Below the pieces are notes generated by a model. That model made no database searches and had not been told where the DNA came from. It saw only the letters and a program-made list of their open reading frames with translations. DNA of 64,000 nt, from the NCBI GenBank assembly GCA_021785495.1, contig JAJYFB010000002.1, forward strand, positions 1-64,000, written 5' to 3'. The translations under genes and the position numbers were made by a program. Within the stretch, counting starts at the first letter, position 1. Each line of letters begins with the position of its first letter. The DNA is from Acidobacteriota bacterium. Lineage in GTDB: Bacteria > Acidobacteriota > Terriglobia > Terriglobales > Acidobacteriaceae. Shown one piece after another: positions 46,751-55,501 of the stretch.

Positions 46751-46862
46751 TTCAAAGGGTAGAGCGTCCAGCTTTCGGACGGAACCAGCGAGACCGCAGG
46801 CGGGGACGTTCCTGTCCCGTTCGATCGCGACAACCAATCCATACGCAAAGGCGAGGTGAACC

Positions 46863-49367
46863 ATGCACGAAGAGCCGATCGGAGCTCCGTCGCAGTTCGA
46901 TTCCCAACGGCATTCCAGAACCGCGCTGACGGCCGAGGCGCTGGCCCAGTCCTTTCTGGACAATTTGTACTTTGTGCAGGGCCGATCGCTGGAGCGGGCC
47001 ACCGTCAACGATCTTTATATGGCGCTGGCGCACACCGTGCGCGACCGCATTCTGGAACGCTGGATCCACACGGTCAGAAACTACCAGGCGCAGGATGTGC
47101 GCGTGGTGTGCTATCTCTCGGCCGAGTTCCTCACCGGCCCGCACCTGGGCAACAACCTCGTCAATCTGGGCATCTACGACGCGGCCGAGGAGGCGATGCG
47201 CCAGTTGGGCCTCGACCTGAGCGCGTTGATCGACCAGGAGGAGGAGCCGGGCCTGGGCAATGGCGGCCTGGGCCGGCTGGCCTCCTGCTTCATGGACTCG
47301 CTGGCCACGCTCGATATTCCGGCCATCGGCTACGGCATTCGCTACGAGTACGGCATCTTCAACCAGCAGATTCGCGACGGCTGGCAGGTCGAGTCCACCG
47401 ACAACTGGCTGCGTTTTGGCAATCCGTGGGCCCTCGAACGGCCCGAGGACCGTTTCGACGTGAAGCTGGGCGGCCGCACCGAATCGCACACCGACGCGCA
47501 CGGCCGCTTCCGCGTGGAATGGATTCCGCAAAAGGTGGTCAGCGGCGTTCCTCACGACACGCCGATTCTCGGCTACGGCACGAACACCGCCAACACCATG
47601 CGCCTGTGGGCTGCGCAGGCCGTCCAGAGCTTCGACTTCGGCACCTTCAACCAGGGCGATTACTGGGGCGCCGTCGCCGAGAAGGTTTCCTCGGAGAATC
47701 TCTCGAAGATTCTCTATCCGAACGACGACGGCCTGCAGGGCAAGGAACTGCGGCTGGCCCAGCAGTACTTTTTTGTCTCGTGCAGTTTGCAGCACATCCT
47801 CCATATCCAGAAGTCGCAGAACCGCTCGCTGGCCGAACTGCACCGCAACTTCGCCATCCAGATGAACGACACGCATCCGGCCATCGCCGTGGCGGAGCTG
47901 ATGCGGCTGCTCATCGACGAAAACGAAATGGAGTGGGAACGCGCCTGGCACGTGACGCAGAACTGCCTCTCGTACACCAATCACACGCTGCTGCCCGAGG
48001 CTCTCGAACAGTGGCCGCGCGAGCTGTTCGCCCGGCTTCTGCCGCGCCATATCGAGATTGTCGAGGAGGTCGATCGCCGCCATCTGGCTGAGGTGCGCAG
48101 CCGTTTTGCCGGCGACGAGGCGCTGGCAGAGCGGCTGGCGCTGGTCGGCGTCAAAGGCGATAGCGGCGAGCGCTTTGTGCGCATGGCCCACCTGGCCTCG
48201 CTCGGCAGCCATGCCATCAACGGCGTGGCCGCGCTGCACACCGAACTGCTGAAGTCGAGCGTGCTGAGCGATTTCTACCGGATTTCTCCGGAAAAGTTCT
48301 CGAATAAAACCAACGGCGTCACGCCCCGGCGCTGGATGGCGCTGAGCAATCCGCTGCTGGCCGAGTTGCTGACGGCACGGCTCGGCGCCGGCTGGCTGCG
48401 CGACGCGGAAAAACTGCGCCGTCTGGAAGCGGCGGTCGACGAAACCGACTTCTGCGAGGAGTGGCGCGCCATCAAGCGCAAGAACAAGCAGCGGCTCTCG
48501 GCCTACATTCACCACCAGCTCGGCATCTTCGCCGATCCCGATTCCATCTTCGACGTGCTCGTCAAGCGGATGCACGAGTACAAGCGCCAGCACTTGCAAC
48601 TGCTGCACATCCTCACGCTCTTCAAGCGGATTCAGCATGATCCCGACGCCGAAATCGTTCCGCGCACCTTCGTCTTCGGCGGCAAGGCCGCTCCCGGCTA
48701 CTGGATGGCCAAGCTGATCATCAAGCTGATCCATTCGGTGGGCTCGGTCGTCAACTCCGACCCCAGGGTGCGCGGCCGGCTGAAGGTCGTCTTCCTGCCC
48801 AACTACAACGTCAAGCTCGGCCAGCGCGTCTACCCGGCGGCCGATCTCTCCGAGCAGATCTCGCTGGCTGGCAAGGAAGCCTCGGGCACGGGCAACATGA
48901 AATTCGCCATGAACGGCGCGCTCACCATCGGCACCCTCGACGGCGCCAACGTCGAGATTCGCGAGGAGGTGGGCGCAGAGAACTTCTTCCTCTTTGGCCT
49001 CACCGCCTCCGAGGTCGAGGAAAAAAAGCGCGCCGGCTACAATCCTCGCGCGTATTACGAAGAGAACGCCATGCTGCGCGAGGTTCTCGATTCGCTGGTC
49101 GGCGGAGAATTTTCCTCCGGCGACAAGGGGCTTTTTGCGCCGCTCTTTGACGCCCTGCTCCACCGCGACGAGTACATGCTGTTGGCCGATTACCAGTCGT
49201 ACATCGATGGCCAGGACAAGGTGGGTCAGGTCTACATGCGCCCCGAGGAGTGGACGCGCATGTCGATTCTGAACGTAGCCCGCATGGGCAAATTTTCTTC
49301 CGACCGCGCAATCAAGGATTACTGCGCCGAGATCTGGAAGACCTGGCCGGTCAGCATCAAGCTGTAA
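46863..49367 (+). CDS. glgP: Glycogen/starch phosphorylase
   Basis: The 834-residue enzyme releases glucose-1-phosphate from the non-reducing ends of alpha-1,4-glucan using phosphate and pyridoxal phosphate. It shows the full-length family architecture: YLSAEFLTGPHLGNNLVNL, GNGGLGRLASCFMDSLATL, NQGDYWGAV, NDTHPAIAVAELMRLL, NGVTPRRWM, and the PLP-binding segment GKEASGTGNMKFAMNGALTIGTLDGANVE with Lys680. A short non-conserved N-terminal tail of about 25 residues precedes the core. It sits between two EAL/HDOD proteins, which hints at co-regulation of reserve carbon with cyclic-dinucleotide-type signalling. No glgA, glgB or glgC is nearby. Confidence 0.97.
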   Translation: MHEEPIGAPSQFDSQRHSRTALTAEALAQSFLDNLYFVQGRSLERATVNDLYMALAHTVRDRILERWIHTVRNYQAQDVRVVCYLSAEFLTGPHLGNNLVNLGIYDAAEEAMRQLGLDLSALIDQEEEPGLGNGGLGRLASCFMDSLATLDIPAIGYGIRYEYGIFNQQIRDGWQVESTDNWLRFGNPWALERPEDRFDVKLGGRTESHTDAHGRFRVEWIPQKVVSGVPHDTPILGYGTNTANTMRLWAAQAVQSFDFGTFNQGDYWGAVAEKVSSENLSKILYPNDDGLQGKELRLAQQYFFVSCSLQHILHIQKSQNRSLAELHRNFAIQMNDTHPAIAVAELMRLLIDENEMEWERAWHVTQNCLSYTNHTLLPEALEQWPRELFARLLPRHIEIVEEVDRRHLAEVRSRFAGDEALAERLALVGVKGDSGERFVRMAHLASLGSHAINGVAALHTELLKSSVLSDFYRISPEKFSNKTNGVTPRRWMALSNPLLAELLTARLGAGWLRDAEKLRRLEAAVDETDFCEEWRAIKRKNKQRLSAYIHHQLGIFADPDSIFDVLVKRMHEYKRQHLQLLHILTLFKRIQHDPDAEIVPRTFVFGGKAAPGYWMAKLIIKLIHSVGSVVNSDPRVRGRLKVVFLPNYNVKLGQRVYPAADLSEQISLAGKEASGTGNMKFAMNGALTIGTLDGANVEIREEVGAENFFLFGLTASEVEEKKRAGYNPRAYYEENAMLREVLDSLVGGEFSSGDKGLFAPLFDALLHRDEYMLLADYQSYIDGQDKVGQVYMRPEEWTRMSILNVARMGKFSSDRAIKDYCAEIWKTWPVSIKL

Positions 49368-49467
49368 ACCGCAGAGGGGTTGGGATCGGCCGCCGCCGCG
49401 ACGACTGGTCCGGCGCACCGGTCGCGGTGCGTCCGTCCCTCTGCTCCGGCAGAAAAACGCGGGGGTC

Positions 49468-49515
49468 TTCCAGCCATTTCCGCTTCCAGTCATTTCCGTT
49501 CCCAGCCATTTCCGT
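49468..49515. repeat. Three tandem 16-base repeats downstream of glgP
   Basis: TTCCAGCCATTTCCGC, TTCCAGTCATTTCCGT and TCCCAGCCATTTCCGT follow one another without gaps between glgP and the convergent EAL/HDOD gene. They do not fall in a coding frame. They may be a recombination-prone minisatellite or a binding-site array. Confidence 0.75.
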
Positions 49516-49589
49516 CAAAACGCGGGAATGGCCGGGTGCGGCAAGCTGTGCGGGCGAAAGCAGGAAGCATTCCGCCGGAGGCGCTGGAA

Positions 49590-50831
49590 TTACCCGACCA
49601 TCACCACCGATTGCGCCCAGTCCATCGCCTTCCAGTAAGCCTGGGCGATGAAATCCTGCTCGATGGCCATCTGCGCGGCCAGAGCCTCAATGCGCGGCCA
49701 GATGCCAGCTTCCATCGCCAGCATCAGTTCGTAGATGGGCGCCAGCGGGCCCTTGTTTTCCAGCAGAACGGTCTTGGCGTTTTCGTCGAGCGGCAGTCCA
49801 TCGAGCACCTCGCGCATGGGGATCTCCAGAATCGCGTCCATCAGCGAGAGCAGCCCCATCTGAAAGAGGTCGGTGTTGCCGGCCTCGATCCGCGCGCTCA
49901 ACTCCTCGCCGAAGCGGGCGCGCACCAGCGAGGCCAGAGCCAGGTCGGAGGGCTTGTTGCGCGATAGTTCGAGCATTCCGCTCAGACGGCACCAGCGGCG
50001 AATCTCGTCCTCGCCGAGGATGGTCAGCGCCTGGCCGATGGATTTGACCTCGCCGCGCAGTCCGAACAGGGCCGAGTTCAGATAGCGCAGCAGCCGGTAG
50101 TAGAGCATGGGATCCGACTTGATAACCTGTTCGAGTTCCTTCCAGTCCAGGGCCGGCTTGGAGATGGCCGCCAGCAGCCGCAGGTAAACCGTGCGATAGG
50201 ATTGCGCGCCACGCGCGCGCATCGTCTCCGGCTTGCGGAAGAAGTAGCCTTCAAAAAAAGTGAAGCCCTCGTTTTTGGCGAACTCGAAGTCGTCGCGCGT
50301 CTCGACGTGTTCGGCGATCAGGCGCGGTCCGCGGGTGCGAAATCGCCGCGCCAGTGCGGCGGTCTCGGCCACGGTCGAGCCCTTGACATCAATCTTGATG
50401 TAGTCGGCGATCTCGGCCAGATCCTGCCGCGGGTCGCTCGGCCGGAAGTTGCAGAGCGCGATCCCGAAGCCGGCTTTCTTCATCGTCTCGCAGGCGGCCA
50501 GCACCTCGGCCTCCGGCGCAACCGCATCAGGAATCTCCGCAATCACCTTCTCGGGCGGCAGCAGGGCGAGATACTCGCCCAGCAGAATCTCGCGTGTGGT
50601 CACGATGAAGGCCGGCAGGCCATTCGACAATGTCGCCAGGCCGATCAGGCTCGACATGTCGATCACGCTGCGGCTGGCCGTATCGCCATCCACGGACGGA
50701 ATGTAGTTCCCCAGCCCAGTGCGAAACAGCAATTTGTAGGCGAACACCTTTTCGTCTCTGGTCAGGATGGGCAGCCGGGCGGCAAAGCGCGCGGGCTTCG
50801 GGTCGTCTGCGTTGAAATCGTACATGGCCAT
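49590..50831 (-). CDS. EAL plus HDOD signalling protein (YuxH-like), copy 2
   Basis: The 413-residue protein combines an EAL-like domain (ILTRDEKVFAYKLLFRTG, IKIDVKGSTVAETAALARRF, LIAEHVETRDDFEFAKNEGFTFFEGYFF) with a C-terminal HDOD domain (LEQVIKSDPMLYYRLLRYLNSALFGLRGEVKSIGQALTILGEDEIRRW). The catalytic EAL triad is replaced by YKL, but the later AEHVET and EGYFF motifs, which lie in the substrate-binding region, are better kept than in copy 1. It is probably a non-catalytic receptor. It is convergent with glgP. AGGGG precedes the ATG. Confidence 0.87.
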   Translation of the reverse strand: MAMYDFNADDPKPARFAARLPILTRDEKVFAYKLLFRTGLGNYIPSVDGDTASRSVIDMSSLIGLATLSNGLPAFIVTTREILLGEYLALLPPEKVIAEIPDAVAPEAEVLAACETMKKAGFGIALCNFRPSDPRQDLAEIADYIKIDVKGSTVAETAALARRFRTRGPRLIAEHVETRDDFEFAKNEGFTFFEGYFFRKPETMRARGAQSYRTVYLRLLAAISKPALDWKELEQVIKSDPMLYYRLLRYLNSALFGLRGEVKSIGQALTILGEDEIRRWCRLSGMLELSRNKPSDLALASLVRARFGEELSARIEAGNTDLFQMGLLSLMDAILEIPMREVLDGLPLDENAKTVLLENKGPLAPIYELMLAMEAGIWPRIEALAAQMAIEQDFIAQAYWKAMDWAQSVVMVG

Positions 50832-51007
50832 GCAAGCCCCTAAGCGCCTATCGGTTCAAAACCCCGCGTCCTTTAATCTCCCGCCGCTGGACGCCGGCCC
50901 AAAAGTACCATGGTCAGACGGGCGCGTCATCGTGGCGAAAAACGCCAGCGCGGCCGGCCGGGCGGGCGCTAGAAGCCCGCGGCCGAAAGCGGTATACTCG
51001 CAGCACG

Positions 51008-51715
51008 ATGCAAGTCTTTGTCATCCTCCCCGCGGCCGGTTTGGGCACCCGGATGGCGGGTCCGCAACCGAAGCAGTTTCTCGCCCTTGCGGGCGTGCCC
51101 ATTCTTGTTCACTCGCTAGGCGCCTTTGCCGCCGCCCCGCGCGTCACGTCGATCTACGTGGCCGTGCGCAAGGCCGAAATGGAGCGCGCCCAGGCGCAGA
51201 TCGACGAGTACGGTTTTGCAGGGCGCGTCCATGTGGTCGAGGGCGGCGAAAAACGCCAGGAGTCGGTGGCCAACGCGCTCCGCTCGCTGCCGGCCCAGCC
51301 CGACGACATCGTTCTGGTGCATGACGCTGTCCGGCCGCTGATCGACGTGGCCACCATCGAGCGCACCATCGACGCCGTCGCCGGGCACGGCGCGGCCATC
51401 GTCGGCCTGCCGGCGGTGGACACGATCAAGCAGGTCGAGCGCACCGCGCACGGTGCGCTGGTGACGGCGACCATCCCACGCGAGTTCGTGGTGCAGGCGC
51501 AGACGCCGCAGGGATTTCGCTACGGCCTCTTCGCGCGCGCCCTGGCCGAGGCCACGGCCGATGGATTTGTGGGCACCGACGAGGCCTCGCTGCTCGAGCG
51601 CGCCGGCGTGCCCGTCGCTGTGGTTCACGGCTCGCCGGTCAATCTCAAGATCACCCAGCCCGGCGACCTGGACCTGGCCGAGTTCTATCTGAAGCAGCGG
51701 GATCCGCGGAGTTAG
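51008..51715 (+). CDS. ispD: 2-C-methyl-D-erythritol 4-phosphate cytidylyltransferase
   Basis: The 235-residue enzyme couples CTP to methylerythritol phosphate in the non-mevalonate isoprenoid pathway. It has the nucleotide-binding LPAAGLGTRMAGPQPKQF, VAVR, the metal-binding HDAVRP, and the product-site motif TPQGFRYGLF with TDEASLLE. The start is fixed by the short N-terminus before the Rossmann fold. ispF follows after 289 bases without a fusion; many genomes have a bifunctional or tightly linked pair. An 18-base unit is duplicated across the stop codon. Confidence 0.95.
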   Translation: MQVFVILPAAGLGTRMAGPQPKQFLALAGVPILVHSLGAFAAAPRVTSIYVAVRKAEMERAQAQIDEYGFAGRVHVVEGGEKRQESVANALRSLPAQPDDIVLVHDAVRPLIDVATIERTIDAVAGHGAAIVGLPAVDTIKQVERTAHGALVTATIPREFVVQAQTPQGFRYGLFARALAEATADGFVGTDEASLLERAGVPVAVVHGSPVNLKITQPGDLDLAEFYLKQRDPRS

Positions 51716-51731
51716 CGGGATCCGCGGAGTT
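51696..51731. repeat. 18-bp tandem duplication spanning the ispD stop codon
   Basis: AGCGGGATCCGCGGAGTT occurs twice in direct succession (51696-51713, 51714-51731). The junction creates the TAG stop, so the ispD C-terminus (RDPRS) depends on this duplication. Confidence 0.85.
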
Positions 51732-52004
51732 GGCGGGGCAAAACGCAACCATGGTTGCTGTCGTCTGATCGCGGTTCTGGAACAACGGCACGGCTTCAAA
51801 GGCTGCGAAACCGCTTGAAAGGGCCTTGCACGAGCGGCACGGCTTTCGTCGGGCCACACGCCGGGCAAAATCAATGGGGTTTTTACCCCTGCTTTCACGT
51901 TTTTTGTCGTTTTCGCTTGTTTTTCGGAGTTTTATGGCAGCCTCCTTTGGCCCGAGGGACGGTTTCCTCCAATTTTTTATCGCTTCTACAGGCTGGTAAG
52001 AACG

Positions 52005-52631
52005 ATGGCAAAGTCGGACACACGCATCGGATTTGGCTACGATTCGCATGAATTCAGGGCGGGTGTGCCGCTGCGTCTTGGCGGCATGGCGCTCGACCAC
52101 CCGGAGGGTCTGGCCGGCCACTCGGACGGCGACCTGCTGTTGCACGCCATCACCGATGCGCTGCTGGGCGCGGTGGCGGCCGGTGACATCGGCAGCTTTT
52201 TCCCGCCCGGCGATCCCCGCTGGAAGGACGCCGACTCGGCCATCTTCCTCAAGCTGGCGCTGGAAGAGTTGCGGCACGCCGGTTACCAATTGGTCAACCT
52301 CGACGCCACGCTGATCCTGGCCAAGCCCAAAATCTCGCCCATCGCCGCCGAGATGCGCGGCCGCGTCGCCGATCTGCTCGGCGTCGCGATCGACCGGGTG
52401 AGCATCAAGGCCAAGACACCCGAGGGGCTGAACCTGGATCATGTCGCCCAGTGCCACGCTGTCGCGCTGGTCGAGCGCGTCGAGGAGAACGACGAACTGA
52501 AGAGCATGGAGGCGGTCATCGAAAGCCAGCGCCAGCTTGAAGACGTGGTGGACGACCTGCTGACCTCGGTCCACGGCGTGCCCCGGCGGCGCGCCATCGC
52601 ACCCGTTTTCGACACCGACGACATCACCTAA
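52005..52631 (+). CDS. ispF: 2-C-methyl-D-erythritol 2,4-cyclodiphosphate synthase with C-terminal extension
   Basis: The enzyme forms the cyclodiphosphate two steps after IspD. The zinc ligands Asp13, His15 and His47 (GFGYDSHEF, DLLLHAITDALLGA) match E. coli Asp8/His10/His42. AHLDGDL-like GHSDGDLLLH and DIGSFFPPGDPRWKDADS are conserved, and TPEGLNLDHVAQCHAVALVE ends the core near residue 160. The protein is 208 residues, about 45 more than usual; the tail (ENDELKSMEAVIESQRQLEDVVDDLL...) is acidic and probably helical. The 289-base gap before it holds no gene I recognise. The Shine-Dalgarno is weak. Confidence 0.94.
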   Translation: MAKSDTRIGFGYDSHEFRAGVPLRLGGMALDHPEGLAGHSDGDLLLHAITDALLGAVAAGDIGSFFPPGDPRWKDADSAIFLKLALEELRHAGYQLVNLDATLILAKPKISPIAAEMRGRVADLLGVAIDRVSIKAKTPEGLNLDHVAQCHAVALVERVEENDELKSMEAVIESQRQLEDVVDDLLTSVHGVPRRRAIAPVFDTDDIT

Positions 52632-52692
52632 ACAGGCTGCGGGGAGCAGCTTTCAGAGATCGGCGGGCAGAGGTCTGGGCATGGCTCCACGC

Positions 52693-53064
52693 TTACAGGT
52701 GCGGAACCTGATAGCGCAGAATCTGCTCGTCCACCGTGACCAGCGTCAACCCCTCCATCTGTGCCTGGGCCACAAGCAGGCGGTCGAAGGGATCGCGATG
52801 ACGCCGCGGAAGCGAGCCGGCACGCTCCGCATGTTCAACGGTAACCGGCAGCGCTGAAAATCCATGCTTTTCAATCGCCCGGACGGCAGATCCGCGAAAG
52901 GCCAGCTTGCCGGTGGCGCGCTTGATTGCGATCTCCCAGACCGTCGCCGCGCTGACATAAACCGGGTTTCCTGGCCATGAGATGGCGTCGTGAAAAGCTG
53001 AGGACAAACGCGCCTCGCCAGTTTCCCACCAGAGAAAAACGTGCGTATCCAGCAGCAGCTTCAT
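52693..53064 (-). CDS. vapC: PIN-domain toxin, VapC-like
   Basis: The 123-residue protein has the PIN-nuclease acidic residues: Asp6 (LLLDTHVFLWW), Glu near 44 (TVWEIAIKR) and the DPFDRLLVAQAQMEG motif with Asp near 93. VapC toxins cut tRNA or rRNA and stop growth unless bound by the antitoxin. The gene is preceded, with three bases between, by a Phd-like antitoxin gene on the same strand, forming a type II module. This PIN type (DTHxFLWW) normally pairs with Phd/YefM-like antitoxins, in line with the context. Confidence 0.9.
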   Translation of the reverse strand: MKLLLDTHVFLWWETGEARLSSAFHDAISWPGNPVYVSAATVWEIAIKRATGKLAFRGSAVRAIEKHGFSALPVTVEHAERAGSLPRRHRDPFDRLLVAQAQMEGLTLVTVDEQILRYQVPHL

Positions 53065-53067
53065 TGT

Positions 53068-53349
53068 TTACAGCCCAAAATCCAGAAGCGCGTCCTCTGG
53101 CAACGGAGCGTCGAAATCCTCTGCAATGTAAGTGATGTCCATGAAGTTTTTCCCGGGCAAGCGCGGCGATTCGTTTGCTTCCGCCGGGGCCACCAGCCGC
53201 GCCATCGGCTTACCGGCCTTGGCGATTACGATCACCTCGCCATTCGCCGCCCGTTCCACCAGACTGGAGAGCTGTGTCTTGGCTTCGTACAGATTCACCT
53301 GTACGGGCTTGGCAGTTTTTTTCGGCTTGGGGATGGGATGGGCAGCCAT
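53068..53349 (-). CDS. Phd/YefM-family antitoxin
   Basis: The 93-residue protein has an N-terminal Phd/YefM fold (VQVNLYEAKTQLSSLVERAANGEVIVIAKAGKPMARLVAP) preceded by a short basic tail, and a disordered acidic C-terminus (DITYIAEDFDAPLPEDALLDFGL) that would wrap the toxin. It should neutralise the downstream PIN toxin and repress the operon. AAGGAGC lies upstream of the start. A duplicated 9-mer at 53392-53409 lies about 45 bases upstream and could be the operator. Confidence 0.9.
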   Translation of the reverse strand: MAAHPIPKPKKTAKPVQVNLYEAKTQLSSLVERAANGEVIVIAKAGKPMARLVAPAEANESPRLPGKNFMDITYIAEDFDAPLPEDALLDFGL

Positions 53350-53391
53350 CGTCGGGCTCCTTGGCTTGATTGTGCGGCAAACTCGCCTGGT

Positions 53392-53409
53392 TGGTCAAGT
53401 TGGTCAAGT
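53392..53409. promoter_or_regulatory. Direct 9-bp repeat upstream of the antitoxin gene, candidate operator
   Basis: TGGTCAAGT is repeated twice without a gap, 43 bases upstream of the antitoxin start. Autoregulated toxin-antitoxin operons often carry repeated sites in this position, but Phd operators are normally palindromic. Confidence 0.35.
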
Positions 53410-53547
53410 CGCGTCCTTGCGGCGGTCCGTCCTGCCGTTCGAGAGCGCTCCTGGCGGAAGCAAGGCCGCCGCGGATTTTTGTTGCGCATTTTCTCTGTTG
53501 TCTGTACCTTGGCTGCAACGATTTTTCCTTTCTTGGGAGCGCTCTCG

Positions 53548-53865
53548 ATGAACCTGCTGGCTGCGATTCTTCAAACCACGCCTGATCCGGCCGTCGTGCA
53601 ACACGTCCTGGCGGTCATGCTTCCCATTCTGTTCGCCGTGATCGTCGTCGGTCTGGCGATCGTTCTCATTCCCTTCTGGTTTATCTGCAAAAAGGCCGGT
53701 TTTTCGCCTTGGCTGACCTTCATCAACCTGGTGCCGATGGGCAATCTGGCGCTGATTTACATTCTGGCCTTCGCCGAGTGGAAAGTCACGCCAGCGCCGC
53801 CGGTCTATCCGTATGCGCCGCCCGTACCGCCGCCCGTGCCGCCGCCCGTGCCGCCCACGATCTGA
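53548..53865 (+). CDS. Small membrane protein with proline-rich tail
   Basis: The 105-residue protein has two predicted transmembrane helices (about 20-44 and 54-73), with FWFICKKAGFSPWLTFINLVP between them, and a C-terminal PPVPPPVPPPVPPTI tail. The helix-loop-helix resembles small DUF-type membrane proteins with a GxxPW loop, but I do not recognise a defined family. TTGGGAGC lies upstream of ATG 53548; the longer open frame overlaps the antitoxin promoter and is not credible. It sits between the toxin-antitoxin module and gltX; the function is unknown. Confidence 0.65.
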   Translation: MNLLAAILQTTPDPAVVQHVLAVMLPILFAVIVVGLAIVLIPFWFICKKAGFSPWLTFINLVPMGNLALIYILAFAEWKVTPAPPVYPYAPPVPPPVPPPVPPTI

Positions 53866-53900
53866 AATGCGGACCCCGCGCGCGGGCGCAATGTTTTAGC

Positions 53901-53927
53901 ATCGTGAAAGAAAGAATTTTTCACGAT
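53901..53927 (+). promoter_or_regulatory. Hairpin that includes the gltX start codon
   Basis: ATCGTGAAA (53901-53909) and TTTCACGAT (53919-53927) are perfect complements with the loop GAAAGAATT. The ATG of gltX (53926-53928) lies in the 3' arm, and the only purine-rich ribosome-binding candidate is in the loop. It could act as an RNA switch or a protein-binding dyad. Confidence 0.6.
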
Positions 53928-55419
53928 GCCCGAACCGACTCCCGCAATTTCCGCGCCCTTGCGCGTCCGTTTTGCGCCTTCGCCCACCGGCTATCTCCAC
54001 GTCGGCAGCGCGCGCACGTTTCTCTTCAACTGGCTCTACGCCCGCCACAATCACGGCGCCATGGTGCTGCGTCTGGACGACACGGATGTCGAGCGCAACA
54101 CCGAGGCCAGCGTGCAGTCCATCTTCGAGGGGCTGCGCTGGCTGGGTCTCGACTGGGACGAGGAGTACAGGCAGTCCGAGCGGCTCGATCTGCACCGCAA
54201 GGCGGCCGAAGCCATCTTCGCGCGCGGCCTGGCCTATCGCGATTTCACGCCAGCTCGCGCGGGCGAGGACAACCAGTCGGGCGCGCAGGGCGCATGGCTG
54301 TCGAATCCCGGCATGCGCGATTTGCCGCGCGAAGAGAGCGATCGCCGCGCCGCCGCGGGCGAGCCCTTTGCGCTGCGCTTTCGCGTGCCGCGCGGCGAGG
54401 GCCGCATCCTGCGCTTTGTCGATGCCGTCTACGGCGCACAGTCGCGTCCGGCCGACGAGGTCGAGGACTTCGCCCTGCTGCGCTCGGATGGCAACCCGAC
54501 CTACCATCTCGCCTCCTGCTGCGACGACGCCGATCTCCGCATCAGCCACATCATCCGCGGCCAGGACCACCTGACGAACACTTTCAAACACCTGCTGATC
54601 TTCGAGGCCCTCGGCGCGGCCGCCCCGCAGTTTGCGCATCTGCCGCTGCTGGTTGCCCCCGACGGCGCCAAGCTGTCCAAGCGCAAGCACGGCCCGGTCG
54701 TCAGCGTCACCACCTATCGCGACGCGGGATTTTTGCCGCAGGCCTTCGTCAACTTTCTCTGCCTGCTCGGTTGGTCGCCCAAGAACGACCGCGATTTTCT
54801 GGCTCTGGACGAGATTCGCGCTCTGTTTACGCTCGAAGGCATCCATCGCGCCAACGCCGTGGTGAACTTCACCGAGGAAGACCCGTTCGACGCCAAGGCC
54901 GTCTGGCTCAACGCCGAACACATCCGCGCCCTGCCGGTTGAGGAGCTGAGCCGCCGGCTTGAGCCGTTCTTTGCGCAGGCTGGCTTTCATGCCGCGCCGG
55001 AAAAAATCGCCGCCGTCGCGCCGCTCATCCGCGAGCGCATCAGGCTCCTCGGCGAGGCCGCCGCCGCCGCCGATTTTTTCTTCGTCTCCGAACTGGCTCC
55101 GTACGACGCGGCCGAGTTGATTCCTCTCAAAAAGGGAGAATCGGCGGGCGACCCGGCGCTGGCAAGGCGCGTGCTCGAAACCGCCCACAAGGTTCTGGCA
55201 GAAACGCCTTTCGAGCACGATGCGCTCGACAAGGCGCTGCGCGAGGCTGCCGCCGCGCTCGGCCTCAAGGCCGGGCCGATGTTTCAGCCCATCCGCGTGG
55301 CCGTCTGCGGGCGCAAAAACGCGCCGCCTCTCTTTGAAACGCTGATGGTTCTGGGGCGCGCGACCTGCCTGGAGCGCATTGCTCAGGCCATAGAAAGGCT
55401 GGACGCTTCTCCAGCGTGA
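53926..55419 (+). CDS. gltX: Glutamyl-tRNA synthetase
   Basis: The 497-residue class I synthetase charges tRNA-Glu. The catalytic domain shows [22 protein letters not shown] (HIGH motif as HVGS), [28 protein letters not shown], and the second signature [13 protein letters not shown]. The C-terminal helical anticodon-binding part includes [20 protein letters not shown] region of about 17 residues ([22 protein letters not shown]) replaces the zinc-binding segment of E. coli GltX. A short non-conserved N-terminal tail ([11 protein letters not shown]) follows the start, which lies in a hairpin. It is convergent with recO. Confidence 0.96.
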   Translation: MPEPTPAISAPLRVRFAPSPTGYLHVGSARTFLFNWLYARHNHGAMVLRLDDTDVERNTEASVQSIFEGLRWLGLDWDEEYRQSERLDLHRKAAEAIFARGLAYRDFTPARAGEDNQSGAQGAWLSNPGMRDLPREESDRRAAAGEPFALRFRVPRGEGRILRFVDAVYGAQSRPADEVEDFALLRSDGNPTYHLASCCDDADLRISHIIRGQDHLTNTFKHLLIFEALGAAAPQFAHLPLLVAPDGAKLSKRKHGPVVSVTTYRDAGFLPQAFVNFLCLLGWSPKNDRDFLALDEIRALFTLEGIHRANAVVNFTEEDPFDAKAVWLNAEHIRALPVEELSRRLEPFFAQAGFHAAPEKIAAVAPLIRERIRLLGEAAAAADFFFVSELAPYDAAELIPLKKGESAGDPALARRVLETAHKVLAETPFEHDALDKALREAAAALGLKAGPMFQPIRVAVCGRKNAPPLFETLMVLGRATCLERIAQAIERLDASPA

Positions 55420-55501
55420 AGTATTGCGCGGGAGCGAGTTTATCGGGGCTTTCGCGCCAGCTCGGCCGCAAAATTCTCTCCGTACCGCCTTCCGGCAGCG
55501 G

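Noticed and set aside
46752-49493. Reverse open frame of 913 codons over glgP
   Set aside because: Antisense to a complete phosphorylase with its PLP site; the translation shows no conserved motif.
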